A DNA stretch of 64,000 bases from Anthoceros angustus (Eukaryota; Streptophyta; Anthocerotopsida; Anthocerotales; Anthocerotaceae), in the NCBI GenBank assembly GCA_010909165.1, contig VJWM01000016.1:620001-684000 (forward strand), in the 5' to 3' direction. Numbering within the stretch: the first letter of the stretch is position 1; every line of letters starts with the position of its first letter. The translations under genes were made by a program, and so were the position numbers. Shown one piece after another: positions 12,759 to 24,539 of the stretch. Below the pieces are notes generated by a model. It was not told the DNA's origin and ran no database searches. It saw only the letters and a program-made list of their open reading frames with translations.

Positions 12759-13476
12759 AACAAAGGTGGTACATCCGTTATCCGAACGCCACCGTCCCCA
12801 CAGTGTGCTATCATGACTTCATGACCCATAAACACAGACGACACATAGGAGCTGGAACGTGCTTGCAGAAACCATGGACGGAAGCACAAACGTCACCTTA
12901 TGGAGATCCCGCGTCCGTGATGACTCGGCGGTAAGTCGGACGATCGGGGCAAAGCGCTACGCCGAGGCGATGCACGCATCGAGCAGACATCGGGGACAAG
13001 AACCTCGCGCCTGGACATGAGCAGAATTTGCGCACCAGGAGCCACCACCGTCTTCCAATCCCAACTCGGGCGGCACTCCGTCGGCGCCCGGATGCGCAAT
13101 GTTCGCGACGTGCATGCGCAGCGGTGGAAGCTGCCGGCGTTATGTCAAGCGTGGTAGCCGACTCTTCCGACGGGCCGGAGATTGGGCGTAGTGTAGGGGT
13201 GACACCTGCAATGGAAAGGGAGGATGTGCGCGCTGGCTAGCTTGGTGGTCGGCACCAGTCGGGATGGTTGACACGCGTATCAGTCATTGCATTTGGGGAT
13301 GCGTGTTTTGATTTAAAGTTGATTACACACAATCCATAAAGTTCGACAACGGCCTTGATCGTCCTAAGCTTGCAAGCAAATGCGAACAAAGCGTTCGAGG
13401 AGGCGCCTTCCCCTTGGTGTAAACAACCTCCTTCATGTCCACTTCTCTGACAAGGAATAGTGTTGAGCTCATTGTC

Positions 13477-14016
13477 TCAAAGTCTCATGAGCTCCCATGT
13501 TGCGTCGCCATTCTCGTGAAAGGGCGAACCCGTGCCGCAGCGTTCCATCTTTGTCTCGTCCAACGCATCCCAATTCCATTCACGTGAAGTGTAGCTTGAG
13601 CCACGGCGCGCGGACGTGAAGCCCCCACATCGGCAGTTTGTTCTATCCAGAAACAGGCGACTCAATTTCTGCAGAACCTCCTCCTTGGATCGTGGCCTCT
13701 GCAGAAATTGTAGCTCCGGAATGCGGTTCGCCTCTTCTTCCCATGGAGGAAATGTGGCTTGGACTGCTGGCACTCCGTCGAGCGCTCCGGATGCCGTCGC
13801 CGCCACAGGCGATTGCTCCTCCACTTTCCTCTTGCCCTTCGCATCACCCGGGGCCGGATCGGTCCCTACGGGGAGGGTGGCGTGTACATCTGCCTTACCC
13901 TTCTCTCTCAATCTCCCTTTCGCCTTCAACTTCCGAGGCTTGCGAGCGGCCAATCCTTGCCAATTCTCTCCATCGAGGTATGCAATGGACCGGAATCTAG
14001 AGAATGCCTTGTGCAT
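13477..14016 (-). CDS. basic 179-aa ORF upstream of the transposase, unknown
   Basis: This is an open frame from a true ATG at 14016. The N-terminal part is Lys/Arg-rich (KPRKLKAKGRLREKGKADVH), followed by an acidic and aromatic C-terminal half. There is no recognisable domain. CACTA elements usually encode a second DNA-binding protein besides the transposase, and this frame lies upstream of the transposase on the same strand. That is the only basis for suspecting such a role. Long overlapping frames on the plus strand mean open-frame length alone is weak evidence here. Confidence 0.3.
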   Translation of the reverse strand: MHKAFSRFRSIAYLDGENWQGLAARKPRKLKAKGRLREKGKADVHATLPVGTDPAPGDAKGKRKVEEQSPVAATASGALDGVPAVQATFPPWEEEANRIPELQFLQRPRSKEEVLQKLSRLFLDRTNCRCGGFTSARRGSSYTSREWNWDALDETKMERCGTGSPFHENGDATWELMRL

Positions 14017-15830
14017 CTAGGAGGAGAAGGCAAAGAGCTATAGCACCAATCACCATACTTTGTTTATTACGCGTGACTCGGAAGGGCGTGCAAGCGGTGA
14101 CTTGTCATGTCCGTCAACGGTATGAGCGGGCACCAAACCATACCCATCCATTCCGCCAGCAGATGGTCATCGAGTTTTATTGGGTGACATGAGAAGTACA
14201 CGTAGTGATCAAAGAAGGACTTTCCCATCCCAGTTTAATTACGGTAATCATATACCCCACATTGTGAGGTATAAACCGTCCCTAGTCACACGACGACGCC
14301 GTGATCGACGGCAGAGCCAAGGGCGGCGGCACTCCATACCGGTCCTTGATGGCCGACAAGAGGAGAGCAACCTCCGTCCATCATCCTTGATGGCCATCGT
14401 CATTGACGAGCTGCCCTCGTCCTTGATGGGCATCGTCGGTTTCGGCACCAGCAACAACGATGTGCAAACACTTCGCAATGATCCACAAGCAGGTGAGGGA
14501 GCGGAATGTTGCGGGTTCTCAAATCATTCCACAACACTTCTGCACAGCATGAACTTGCAGGTTGGAGAAAAGGGCCAAACAAAAGTGTTCACATGCGGCG
14601 CCTCCCGAGCACCAATCCATACCGTGCGGTCACACGAACACCATGCCCGCACCGGTAGAAGGGACCACCTCGCTAGAGAAGGAACCACCTCGCCACCGAG
14701 CGGCAAGGCGTGAGGGATAGCAAGAGGAGGCACTCCCGTGAAGGCGGGACACCGCCCAACATTCCCATATGATCCTTGATGGCCATCGGCGGTATTTCCG
14801 GTTAGGCATGAAGATGGAGACATGCACACGCGCCTCGTCTGCGAGCTACCGGTGGATACCCACGGTGGTTTCGGCGGAAGCTCGTTGCGGCATACTTGCA
14901 CATGTCCGGTCAGGCGGCACAAGGTAGAGCGGCGGCGAGGCGTGTTTCCTGGAAGACAAGCTCGCCCTCGGATGCGAAGATGACCAAACAAAGGTAGTAG
15001 CGTGAAGCGAGGGCAAGGTGGTGACATTTAAAGCGGAACACGACGACCTTAGGCAGCCTCTTGTCCTCCGTGCCACATCGGGTTGCGGATGAGAGGATCT
15101 TGAATTTCGTTCCTTACATGTGAGAAAAGGAGACATGGCGGTGGCATGGCGGGCGTCATCGATGGCGGTTGGCGGTAAATTCATGGAGGGGCGGTGGCGC
15201 GGGGCAAGCGCGGAACACGAAGGTAGATGTCATGTCTCCCAAGGTCCGGATATCCTTTGCGGCAGTGCGGCCGGTGACGTCGAGGCCGTCACTTGGCGTC
15301 TGCCGAAGGTGTGAATACATGACACGTTACGCCATGTGGCGCGTTTGATTGGTGGATACTGGCAGGAGTCTCGAGCGATGCACATCATTATATGGGAGCG
15401 AATTGGCATATATGGCAAATTCACATACGGTCCTTCATTCATGGCATAATGAATGGGGGCATTTAGTTTGCTTGAATGGCTCTCACGTGCCACCTACCGT
15501 CCTTGCACAATGGTGTAGAAGAAGCGAGATAGAACAGGCGCGTCGTCAATGCACGACCGACATGGCATGTTTTCTACCATGCCACAGCTTTTCAAATATT
15601 AAAATGGCTTCACCACACCTTTCTTGGACAACGGTGGAGAAGACAAGTTTATGCGAGAGATAGGAGCCATTGTCTTTGGTTCATGGGTTGTAAGGCCATG
15701 ACATTGTCATGGCCTTCAACATAGGGGACCATACATGGCATGCATGGAGGAATGGCATACGTTGACACGGAAGGGAGCATACAAGAAGTATCGCGCGGTG
15801 AAGGCGCCATGGCAAGCCAAGGTTGCAGGT
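14017..15830. other. element interior without a recognisable gene
   Basis: Moderately GC-rich sequence. Candidate frames (for example 14180-14713 plus and 14524-15027 minus) overlap each other on opposite strands, are low complexity and match no family. No tandem repeat is obvious. Confidence 0.4.
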
Positions 15831-18800
15831 AGCATGGCACGCCACGAAGTCTCCCTCCTCTCTCCTCTTTCCTCCCTCCCCCACCGCACCGCGCCGCCCC
15901 ACGCCGGCACCACCACTCCCCACACACCATGGCCACCGTCATACCGTCATCACGGGGTTCCCTGGAATGTGGTCGCGGACATCATTGCCTCGCGGGCTGG
16001 ATCGGTAGGCAATGTGGTATGCTAGAACGGGCAAAGCATAAAAATAGCAAATTAACACATGCATGGTCCGTGGAGCATGGCGGGTTCTAAGTGGTCTTGC
16101 CTTGAATGGCATGCCACATCGTGGGCATTACCAGACGAAATGGCATTGCGAACACTTGTCCTTGGGTCGCCGATGATTAAATGCAATTGTCTTATTGGAG
16201 GAAGGAATGTATCATTTGTCCTTGTGTCACTGGTCCACAAAGGGCAAATTGTCTTATTGGAGGAAGGCATTGCTCAGGAATCATTTGTCCTTGTGTCACA
16301 ATCCACAAAGGGCAAATTCCTTGGCTCTCCAAATGGTCATCCGAATGGCCAAAATTGACATGAGGCAAAGACATGGTCATGACGAATGAGGAACATTTGT
16401 CCTTGGGTCACGAATGATCATGCATGATGGGAATGTATTGTCCTTGGACCACGCATAGCGGTAATGAACAATGGCAAATTATTGTCATCGATCGAAAATG
16501 ATCTTCCATAATGGGAAACATTTGTCCTTGGCTTTCGAAATGGTCATCCAGAATGGCCAAAAATTGACCTGAGGCCAAGGCATGGTCATGACGAATGAGG
16601 AACATTTGTCCTTGGGTCACGAAATGACCATACATAATGGGAATGTTTTGTCCTTGGACCACAAAATGCGCATGAGCAAAGGGAAATTATTTTCCTTCGA
16701 TGCAGATATGGTAATCCATAATGGGCTAAATTTGTCCTTGGATGACGAAAATCGTATAAACACGGGATGCCTATATATGCCAAACATGCATGGATGCCAT
16801 ATGTGCAGAATGGTGTGGTGGACAATCGCGAAGTTGCTGTGTTTTAGGCATGTGAATGCCACATGTACACATATAGGTGGTGGGCAACTCGAGTTTGTGC
16901 CCGTAAATCGGCATGCATGGCACATGAGCCGGTGGCATGCCCTAGGACTTCGCCTCTCCTCTTCCTCCTCCCCACACCGCCCACGCCGCACCACCACTCA
17001 CACCATGGCCACCGCCATACCGCCACCACGGGCTCGGAATGTGGTCGCGACATCGCCGCATCGCTGGATCGGCAATGTGGTATGCGAGAACGGGCAAAGC
17101 ATAAAAATAGCAAATTAACACATGCATGGTCCGTGGAGCATGGCGTGGTCTTGCTTGAATGGCATGCCACATGGCATTACCGACGAAATGGCATGAACAC
17201 TTGTCCTTGGGTCATATGATTAAATGCAAATTGTCTTATTGGAGGAATGCTCACAGAATCATTTGTCCTTGTGTCACAATGGTAATCCACAAAGGGCAAA
17301 TTCCCTTGGCTCTCCAAATGGTCATCCGTAATGGCCAAAATTGACATGAGGCAAAGACATGGTCATGACGAATGAGGAACATTTGTCCTTGGGTCAAGTG
17401 ATCATGCATGATGGGAATGTATTGTCCTTGGACCACGAACGGTAATGAACAATGGCAAATTAGTCGATCGAAAATGATCTTCCATAATGGGAAACATTTG
17501 TCCTTGGCTTTCGAAAATGGTCATCCGAATGGCCAAAATTGACCGAGGCCAAGGCATGGTCATGACAATGAGGAACATTTGTCCTTGGGTCACGAAATGA
17601 CCATACATACGGAATGTTTTGTCCTTGGACCACGAAATGCGCATGAGCAAAGGGAAATTATTTTCCTTCGATGCGGATATGGTAATCCATAATGGGCTAA
17701 ATTTGTCCTTGGATGACGAAAATCGTATAAACACGGGATGCCTATATATGCCAAACATGCATGGATGCCATATGTGCAGAATGGTGTGGTGGACAATCGC
17801 GAAGTTGCTGTGTTTTAGGCATGTGAATGCCACATGTACACATATAGGTGGTGGGCAACTCGAGTTTGTGCCCGAAATCGGCATGCATGGCACATGAGCC
17901 GGTGGCATGCCCTAGGACTTCGCCTCTCCTCTTCCTCCTCCCCACCGCACCGCCCACGCCGGCACCACCACTCCCCACACACCATGGCCACCGTCACCAT
18001 ACCGGCCCCTCGGAATGTGGTCGCGACATCGCCGCATCGCGGCTGGATCGTAGGCAATGTGGTATGCTAGAACGGGCAAAGCATAAAAATAGCAAATTAA
18101 CACATGCATGGTCCGTGGAGCATGGCAGTTCTAAGTCGGTCTTGCCTTGAAATGGCATGCCACATGTGGCATTACCGACGAAATGGCATTGAACACTTGT
18201 CCTTGGGTCATCATTAAATGCAAATTGTCTTATTGGAGGAATGGCATTGTGAATCATTTGTCCTTGTGAAATGGTAATCCACAAAGGCTCCTGGCTCTCC
18301 AAATGGTCATCCGTAATGGCCAAAATTGACATGAGGCAAAGACATGGTCATGACGAATGAGGAACATTTGTCCTTGGGTCAAGTGATCATGCATGATGGG
18401 AATGTATTGTCCTTGGACCAAACGGTAATGAACAATGGCAAATTATTGTCCGTCGATCGAAAATGATCTTCCATAATGGGAAACATTTGTCCTTGGCTTT
18501 CGAAAATGGTCATCCGAATGGCCAAAATTGACCGAGGCCAAGGCATGGTCATGAATGAGGAACATTTGTCCTTGGGTCACGAAATGACCATACATAACGG
18601 GAATGTTTTGTCCTTGGACCACGAAATGCGCATGAGCAAAGGGAAATTATTTTCCTTCGATGCAGATATGGTAATCCATAATGGGCTAAATTTGTCCTTG
18701 GATGACGAAAATCGTATAAACACGGGATGCCTATATATGCCAAACATGCATGGATGCCATATGTGCACAGAATGGTGTGGTGGACAATCGCCGAAGTTGC

Positions 18801-18960
18801 GCGCGGTGTTTTAGGCATGTGAATGCCACATGTGCACATATAGGTGGTGGGCGCAAACTCCGAGTTTGTGCCCGGCGAAATCGGCATGAATGGCACATGA
18901 GCCAGCTGGCATGCCCTAGGACTTCCGCCTCTTCTCCTCTTGCCCCTCTTCCCCATCACC
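15830..18960. repeat. internal tandem array family 3 (about 1-kb unit, three copies)
   Basis: The segment CACCACCACTC...CACCATGGCCACCG appears near 15.91, 16.99 and 17.96 kb, and the intervening kilobase aligns throughout. Each unit contains about nine copies of a subrepeat built around TTTGTCCTTGG with GGTCATGA/GGTAATCC words, at roughly 45-110-bp spacing. The three copies differ mainly by small indels, repeatedly CAG or CTG in one copy against CG in another. Short frames on both strands are by-products of the repeat. Confidence 0.88.
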
Positions 18961-19960
18961 ACAGGTTACCTCACCGCCTTGTCGGCCATCGTCGAGTTCT
19001 GTTCACTTTTGTTATCGGTTGTGCATGTGCAGTGACTCGGTTGGCCTTCCTCGACCATGGTTTGGGACGTTGACTTTGAGGATTTGGGTGATCGCTTAAG
19101 CACGGAACAACGCCGCCAATCCGGCCGGATGTCGGTGCCCATAACGCCGCCCGGAAGGAGGAGTTGGGGCCCATCGACGGCTTGCGCCATCGCCGAGAGG
19201 GAGAGGCCGAAGCCGGAAAATGGTCCACAAGGGGACTTGGCGCAGAGCGAGGCAGGCGGCCGGATGGAAGCACGGGATGGTGGAAGCGCGCAAGTGAGGT
19301 GGGCGCGGTCGTGGAAAGCCGATTCCACCAAGTGGAGGGTGGATGCCATGGCGTGGAGCGGAAGCGGCGAGAGGTGGAGGTGCCGGAGGAGCCTTCAGAG
19401 TGGAGTCTGCTGCCAAGAGGCGGGCGATGCTCGCGGCCGGAAGTGGAGTGGGTGTCTCCACAGTGGGGAGCTAACGCCACTGCTTCTGCAGGAGAGATTC
19501 CAAAGGCTGAGGAGGGATGCCAGGCGGCGACATCCGGAGGGAACGAGGACATTGGCCTTAGTCTGGAGCTTGAGGGCATGTCCAACTTGAGGAGCATGGT
19601 GGTGGTGCACAAGAGGGTGACCGTGGCCGAGAGAGATGGCATACGTTTGTGGACCTTCCGCCGGTGGCGGACAACCCCAACAACGTGGCGGAGGGAGCCT
19701 TTGGAGGAGGAGACTCCTGCGGTGGGAGTGGAGTGCTGGTGGGCCGTTGCGGAGGAGGGCCAAGGAGCGCATGCCTATGATGGTGAGGAGGCGGTGAGGA
19801 GGAGGACACCGGTAGAGGATGGGGAGGCGGGAGCGAGGAGGAAGATGTGGAGATGGCGGATGCCGAGGTCGAGGAAGACATGCCGACTACATTGCCAGAC
19901 ATGAAATTGGAGAATTGACGGAGCACTGGCCGGTAAGCCATTAGACGATGTCATAGCCGT
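18960..19960. other. unique GC-rich interior with overlapping ORFs
   Basis: A 246-aa plus frame (19164-19904) and a 223-aa minus frame (18971-19642) overlap on opposite strands. The plus frame contains GMSNLRSMVVVHKRVTVAE and is rich in Glu/Gly/Trp; the minus frame is Pro/Ser-rich. Neither shows a known domain. In GC-rich DNA such frames arise by chance, so neither is called a gene. Confidence 0.3.
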
Positions 19961-19969
19961 GTTGTGCAG

Positions 19970-21260
19970 CTACATGGCGTGGTGGCGTGTACATGGCGTG
20001 AGCCGGTTGCGATGGAGGGTGGATAGAGAATGAGGAGGAGGATGAAGAGTCGTCCGATGAGGAAGGACGAGTGAGGAAGGCCTTCCACCGGTGTGTTGGA
20101 GCTAGTGTGTGCAAAATGGAGTGATGGTGCCATGGTCGAGCCACGACGAAAGTTTGAGAAAAGGCGGTGAGGAAGGTAGAGTATGAGTTTGCAAGTATAG
20201 AGCGAGGATATTGTGGCGGTTTGCGGTGCATCGCGGACAAGGAACCACAATGTGGGCAAGAAGGTGCGCAAGTGCAATTACGTGGAGGGAGAAGGGAAGG
20301 ATGCAAAATGGTTGCATCCGCCTAATGTGAGCACGAAGGCATGGAGAAAGGGTGCGGCAAGCCGTGGTGACGTTGCAGCATGGGGTGTGTGGCCAACACC
20401 GCAAGCCGCGTCGGCAAGAATTGCAACGAGCATGGGACGAATCCCTTTGGTCCAAGAGGAGCAAAGGAGTTCGAGAAACGGTATGTCCAACGCGGGAGGG
20501 AGCGCAACTGGATGAGTTGAAGTGGGCAGCAAGGCATGGATTGGATCTTGAGATCGGAGTGGTAAAATAGTCGTTGATTAATGGAATGCTTGGTTGTGAT
20601 ATGTAGGTTTCGCTATGTGGGCGTGGTGGCGGCGTGTACATGGCGTGAGCCGTTATGCGATGGAGGGTGGATAGAGAATGAGGAGGAGGATGAAGAGTCG
20701 ATGAGGAAGGACGAGTGAGGAAGGCCTTCCACCGGTGTGTTGGAGCTAGTGTGTGCAAAATGGAGTGATGGTGCCATGGTCGAGCCACGACGAAAGTTTG
20801 CGAGAAAGACCGGTGAGGAAGGTAGAGTATGAGTTTGCAAGTATAGCGCGAGGATATTGTGGCGTTTGCGGTGCATCGCGGACAAGGAACCACAATGTGG
20901 GCAAGAAGGTGCGCAAGTGCAGTGTGGAGGAGAAGGGAAGGATGCAAAATGGTTGCATCCGCCTAATGTGAGCGAAGGCATGGAGAAAGGGTGCGGCAAG
21001 CCGTGGTGACGCGTTGCAGCATGGGGTGTGTGGCCAACACCACGGCCGCCGCAACGTCGGCAAGAATTGCGCACGAGCATGGGACGAATCCCTTTGGTCC
21101 AAGAGCAAAGGAGTTCGAGAAACGTATGTCCAACGCTGGGAGGGAGCGCAACCGGATGAGTTGAAGTGGGCAGCAAGGCATGGATTGGACAAAGATGCCG
21201 AGTAATCGAGTGGTAAAATAGTCGTTGACGTTAATGGAATGCTTGGTTGTGATATGTAGG
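19970..21260. repeat. internal tandem duplication family 4 (about 650-bp unit, two copies)
   Basis: The stretch beginning GTGTACATGGCGTGAGCC at about 19.99 kb restarts at about 20.64 kb. Both copies end with the GGAATGCTTGGTTGTGATAT segment at about 20.58 and 21.24 kb. Differences are again mostly 1-6-bp indels. Confidence 0.85.
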
Positions 21261-22600
21261 TTTCGCTATGTAGGACGTGAGTAAGTGATGCGTGTGCATG
21301 ATGCGGGGAAGAAGGGAAGGAAAAGCGTGGAAGGTGAAGGCCAGTCGTGAAGGAAGGCAGAACCCGGTGGAGAGAAGGAAGATGGAGGAAGGTGCCAAAC
21401 AGGGGAGCGTCACCGTCAAGTGATGCCGGAGGCAACGTGGATGGTGGGGATCATGGAGGTGTGATGGCAGTGCCACCGACAAGGCGTATCACACGATCCG
21501 TGTCAAAAGCGTGAGTAGGGTGGCAACCCATCGAGAGATTGAATGCTATTCGCTTGCTGCGTAATTGTGGAAGTGGTGATTTGGCAGCCTATGGGGCCGA
21601 GGAAGGGCTAGCCATTGAGGCTAGTGGGTCGAATGCCGCCACGAAGGTGGACCACACCAGACGAAACGAGGAGGTCCGAGCGAAGAGGGTCAAGCAAAAG
21701 ACAACGGTGTTGAAGGCGAGGAGTCGAGTCGGACGGTGGCGAAGGGGTGTAGGCGCAAGTGACATAGGAATGGTTGGTACCATCTATGGGTAGGGGCCGT
21801 TTGTGGAGGGGAATGTAAATGGTCGAGATGTTTTCTCGGACGATGGAGTCGCGCATGGGTGGACCGGTGATGGTCAATTAGCAACAAACAAGAGGGAATT
21901 GGTCCGCCCACCTTTGTAGCCCGGCATTGACATGGCCTCTTGTGAAAGTGGTTATAGAGGTCATTTGGATAGGTGTAGGAAGATGTGGAGGAACCACAGA
22001 AACCATTGGTGTTGGTCAAGAGTCACCAAGTGACGTCGCGTCGCCGATTCAGTTCAGAGGCACATGTTGGTGGTGCACGCCAGACGCATATGCCCATATC
22101 ACGTGGAGTTCGTATTGCATCGGGAAACAAAGGCAAGGGATAGAGGGGATTGAAGTGTCCAAAAATTTGATTTAAATTGTCAATAAAATCAAACACTTAG
22201 ATATGTAAGGTATGAGAGTGACGTAAGGGTTAGCACATATATATTATTATATAAACAAGTCTTGATGCCTATATACGTACGTATATACGTATACAAAGAG
22301 GCCTGTAAATACACTAATATAATAGAAGTATAACAGATGGATGTGTACATATAAACGTACACATACTTATGTCTTGAAGCCTACAAACATATATATGTAT
22401 ATTGAGTATATGCAAAGGAGGTAAAAGGAAGGAAGAACTAGAGAGAGGTGTAACAAGCAAGTTGAAAGAGGAATAGTGGAAGAGTATAAAATGGTGTGAT
22501 AGGGGAGGTCCTTCTCACCATGAAGGAGGAGGAGAAGTGAAAGAGTATAAAAGGGTGTGATAAGGGGCAATAAATAGGGGAGGGTGAGGGAGAGGAGAGA
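21260..22600. other. element interior, right side, no gene seen
   Basis: GC-rich to about 22.15 kb, then AT-rich with TATATACGTACGTATATACG-like alternating purine-pyrimidine DNA around 22.25-22.40 kb. Frames are short and unrecognised. Confidence 0.4.
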
Positions 22601-22986
22601 GACCAAGTATTGTGTTAAGATGGGGTGAGAAGCTGGATAAGAAAAGGACACCTTGAACACCAAGCCACCATAAAGTGTTGCAATATTGAAGTGGTACATG
22701 AAGTGAGAGACCAAGCATTGTGTTAGGATGGTGGGAGAAGGAAGAGAAAGAATGGACCAACTTAACACCAAGCCATCAAACCATGCTGGAAGTTGGAAGT
22801 GGGAAATTATTAACAATGCTTGTGAGAGAGGGGGTGTACCCAGAAGGGGGAGGGGGGAAGAGATAGTGTCAGGTTCGTGTTAAGATGGCAGCACCAAACG
22901 GGGACAGAACTAACAAACTTAATACCAACCCTCCAAAACATGTTGCAATGTGGAAGTGTAACAAAAATTGCAACATCCATCAGAAT
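22600..22986 (-). repeat. right subterminal motif cluster
   Basis: Contains GTGTTAAGATGG and variants several times, GTTGCAAT/ATTGCAACA, AACTTAAYACCAA and GTGTAACA. These are the same words as the left end, partly in inverted orientation. Confidence 0.65.
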
Positions 22987-23010
22987 ATAGGGTGCCCTTT
23001 TCTAGTAGGG
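22987..23010 (-). repeat. right terminal inverted repeat of the CACTA-like element
   Basis: Perfect 24-bp reverse complement of 2482-2505; AAA follows at 23011-23013. Confidence 0.93.
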
Positions 23011-23013
23011 AAA

Positions 23014-24480
23014 GATGTAGCCACCGCAAACTTATCGGCAACAAGTTTTCGACCTTTCTTGCGTGTCGCAGAAACGCCTTCTGCAAACGTGCTCTGGAAA
23101 ACTGTGGGTAGTGCCACAGCGACGTTGATGCATGTACTTCAAAAAGCCGTCGAAGGGTCAAGGGGCCGCGAGGAAGGCGAGAAGAGGAAACACGCATCAC
23201 TACAAAGAAAGACAACAGCCTGGCAACTGAGAGCGCAGGAAAGTGAAAAGAACCTGGCGGCGAGTTGGGCAGTGGACTAGCGTAAGATATGGCTGGTGAA
23301 GGTAGAAGGACCAGTCAGCGCCGTGGTGGGTGGTGGGGCGTGGAACGAAACACGAGCTTGGCAGCGTGGTGGGCGGCAGGCGTAGGAGAGAACCAACAGA
23401 CACCAACCTGAGAGTGCAGTGTGGGTGTGTGATGGCGTCCTGTGGAGAAGAAGATGTCAGGACAAGGTCAGTGAGGGAAAATCAAGGGAAAAGGCAGCGA
23501 TGTTCAAAGTGATGAGAGCAAAACAAACCCAACCTGACCTTTCTTCTGGTCGCACGAAGCTCCTCTGCAACGTTGTCCCCTTTGTCACCTGAGGTGGTCA
23601 GTTATCAGCTGTGACGTGAAGAGAGCTCTCCGCTGAGGCATGGGAGCAGAGGAGACCATGACCTTCACGCCTGCATCCTTCACGCCCACGAGAGATTTAG
23701 GGAGAACACAATGCGTGTTGGGCGACATGAGCGGAGAGCCGCTATGTAGTCCGCTTTAGGGTTCCAAGGTTCGAGGGTCTCTCAGTGCTTTTGACCCGGC
23801 CCGCAGCTTCGCTTACGCTTAGAGCTTCGGATTTTAGGTTTGGACCGCATGGCTAGGTTTGGACTAGACCGATTAGGTTTGGTTGAGGGTGTGGCGGCGG
23901 CGGTCGAATGGCGAACCGCGGTTGGTTGATGTCGGCTCGGAAGCTTAGGTTCTCGCACTTTCAAATTAGGTCCGTAGAGAGAGAGTGGCGGCAGCAGAAC
24001 GGTAGGGTTTGGTGGCCTATATAAGGCGCTCGGTTGGCGATTGGAAGTCTTTTCGTCTTTGCATGCGGTTGGAGTCGAGCATGAGTCATGTGTGTTAGGT
24101 TTTGTCGCATGTGAATGTCATGTGTGTTAGGTTTTCCTCCGGTCATTCTGAAGTGATGGAGGCGAGGTGCGCTTGTGTTTCGTGCTTAGCGCTCAATGTG
24201 TAGGGAAGGCCAAATTGTGTGTGTTCTTTGAAGTTGTATTTCAAGGCCAAGGCTCTTTCATTTTCTTACGTCAAGTCCAAGGTTTTGAGGTACCGCTTTT
24301 GGCGCACTCATAGTGTAGACCGCCTGTGGTGTCGTTCCTGCGCTACTATTTGTTTTCGCGCCGCTTAAGGGCTTCTGTGGTCTCCAAGGCTTCGACGTGT
24401 TGAGTTCTAGTTTCGGTGCCATTGTTCTTTACGCCTGCTTCCAAGGCTAAGGCCTTCGTGCCGTGTCCTTCAAGGCCTAG
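23014..24480. other. right flank of the CACTA element, no gene seen
   Basis: There is mixed composition with only short frames. Between 23.83 and 23.93 kb TAGGTTTGGA-like words repeat loosely. They are not an ordered telomeric array. Confidence 0.4.
24012..24026 (+). promoter_or_regulatory. possible TATA box
   Basis: GGCCTATATAAGGCG is a good core-promoter match. It lies upstream of the T-rich transcribed-looking region that leads to the tyrosine recombinase exons. No other promoter evidence is available. Confidence 0.35.
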
Positions 24481-24539
24481 GTGTTCGTGCCCGCTCGAAG
24501 GCTAAGTGTTTGTTCAAGTTTTCTGTGCTCGCCTGCCGA

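Larger units (their letters stand above)
2482..23010 (-). mobile_element. CACTA (En/Spm)-like DNA transposon, 20.5 kb
   Basis: The two ends are a perfect 24-bp inverted repeat starting CCCTACTAGAAAAGGGCACC. They are flanked by AAA on each side (2479-2481 and 23011-23013), the 3-bp target duplication expected of the CACTA superfamily. The ends read CCCTA rather than CACTA. Behind the termini are clusters of short direct and inverted motifs. Inside on the minus strand is a degenerate tnp2-type transposase. The rest is four families of internal tandem duplications with no clear host gene. The element sits about 370 bp upstream of the ATG of the ten-exon gene. The transposase is broken, so this copy could move only with help in trans, if the sequence is correct. 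Confidence 0.88.

Noticed and set aside
23830-23930. Telomere-like TTTAGG words
   Set aside because: They are irregular, interspersed with other sequence and do not form an ordered TTTAGGG array.
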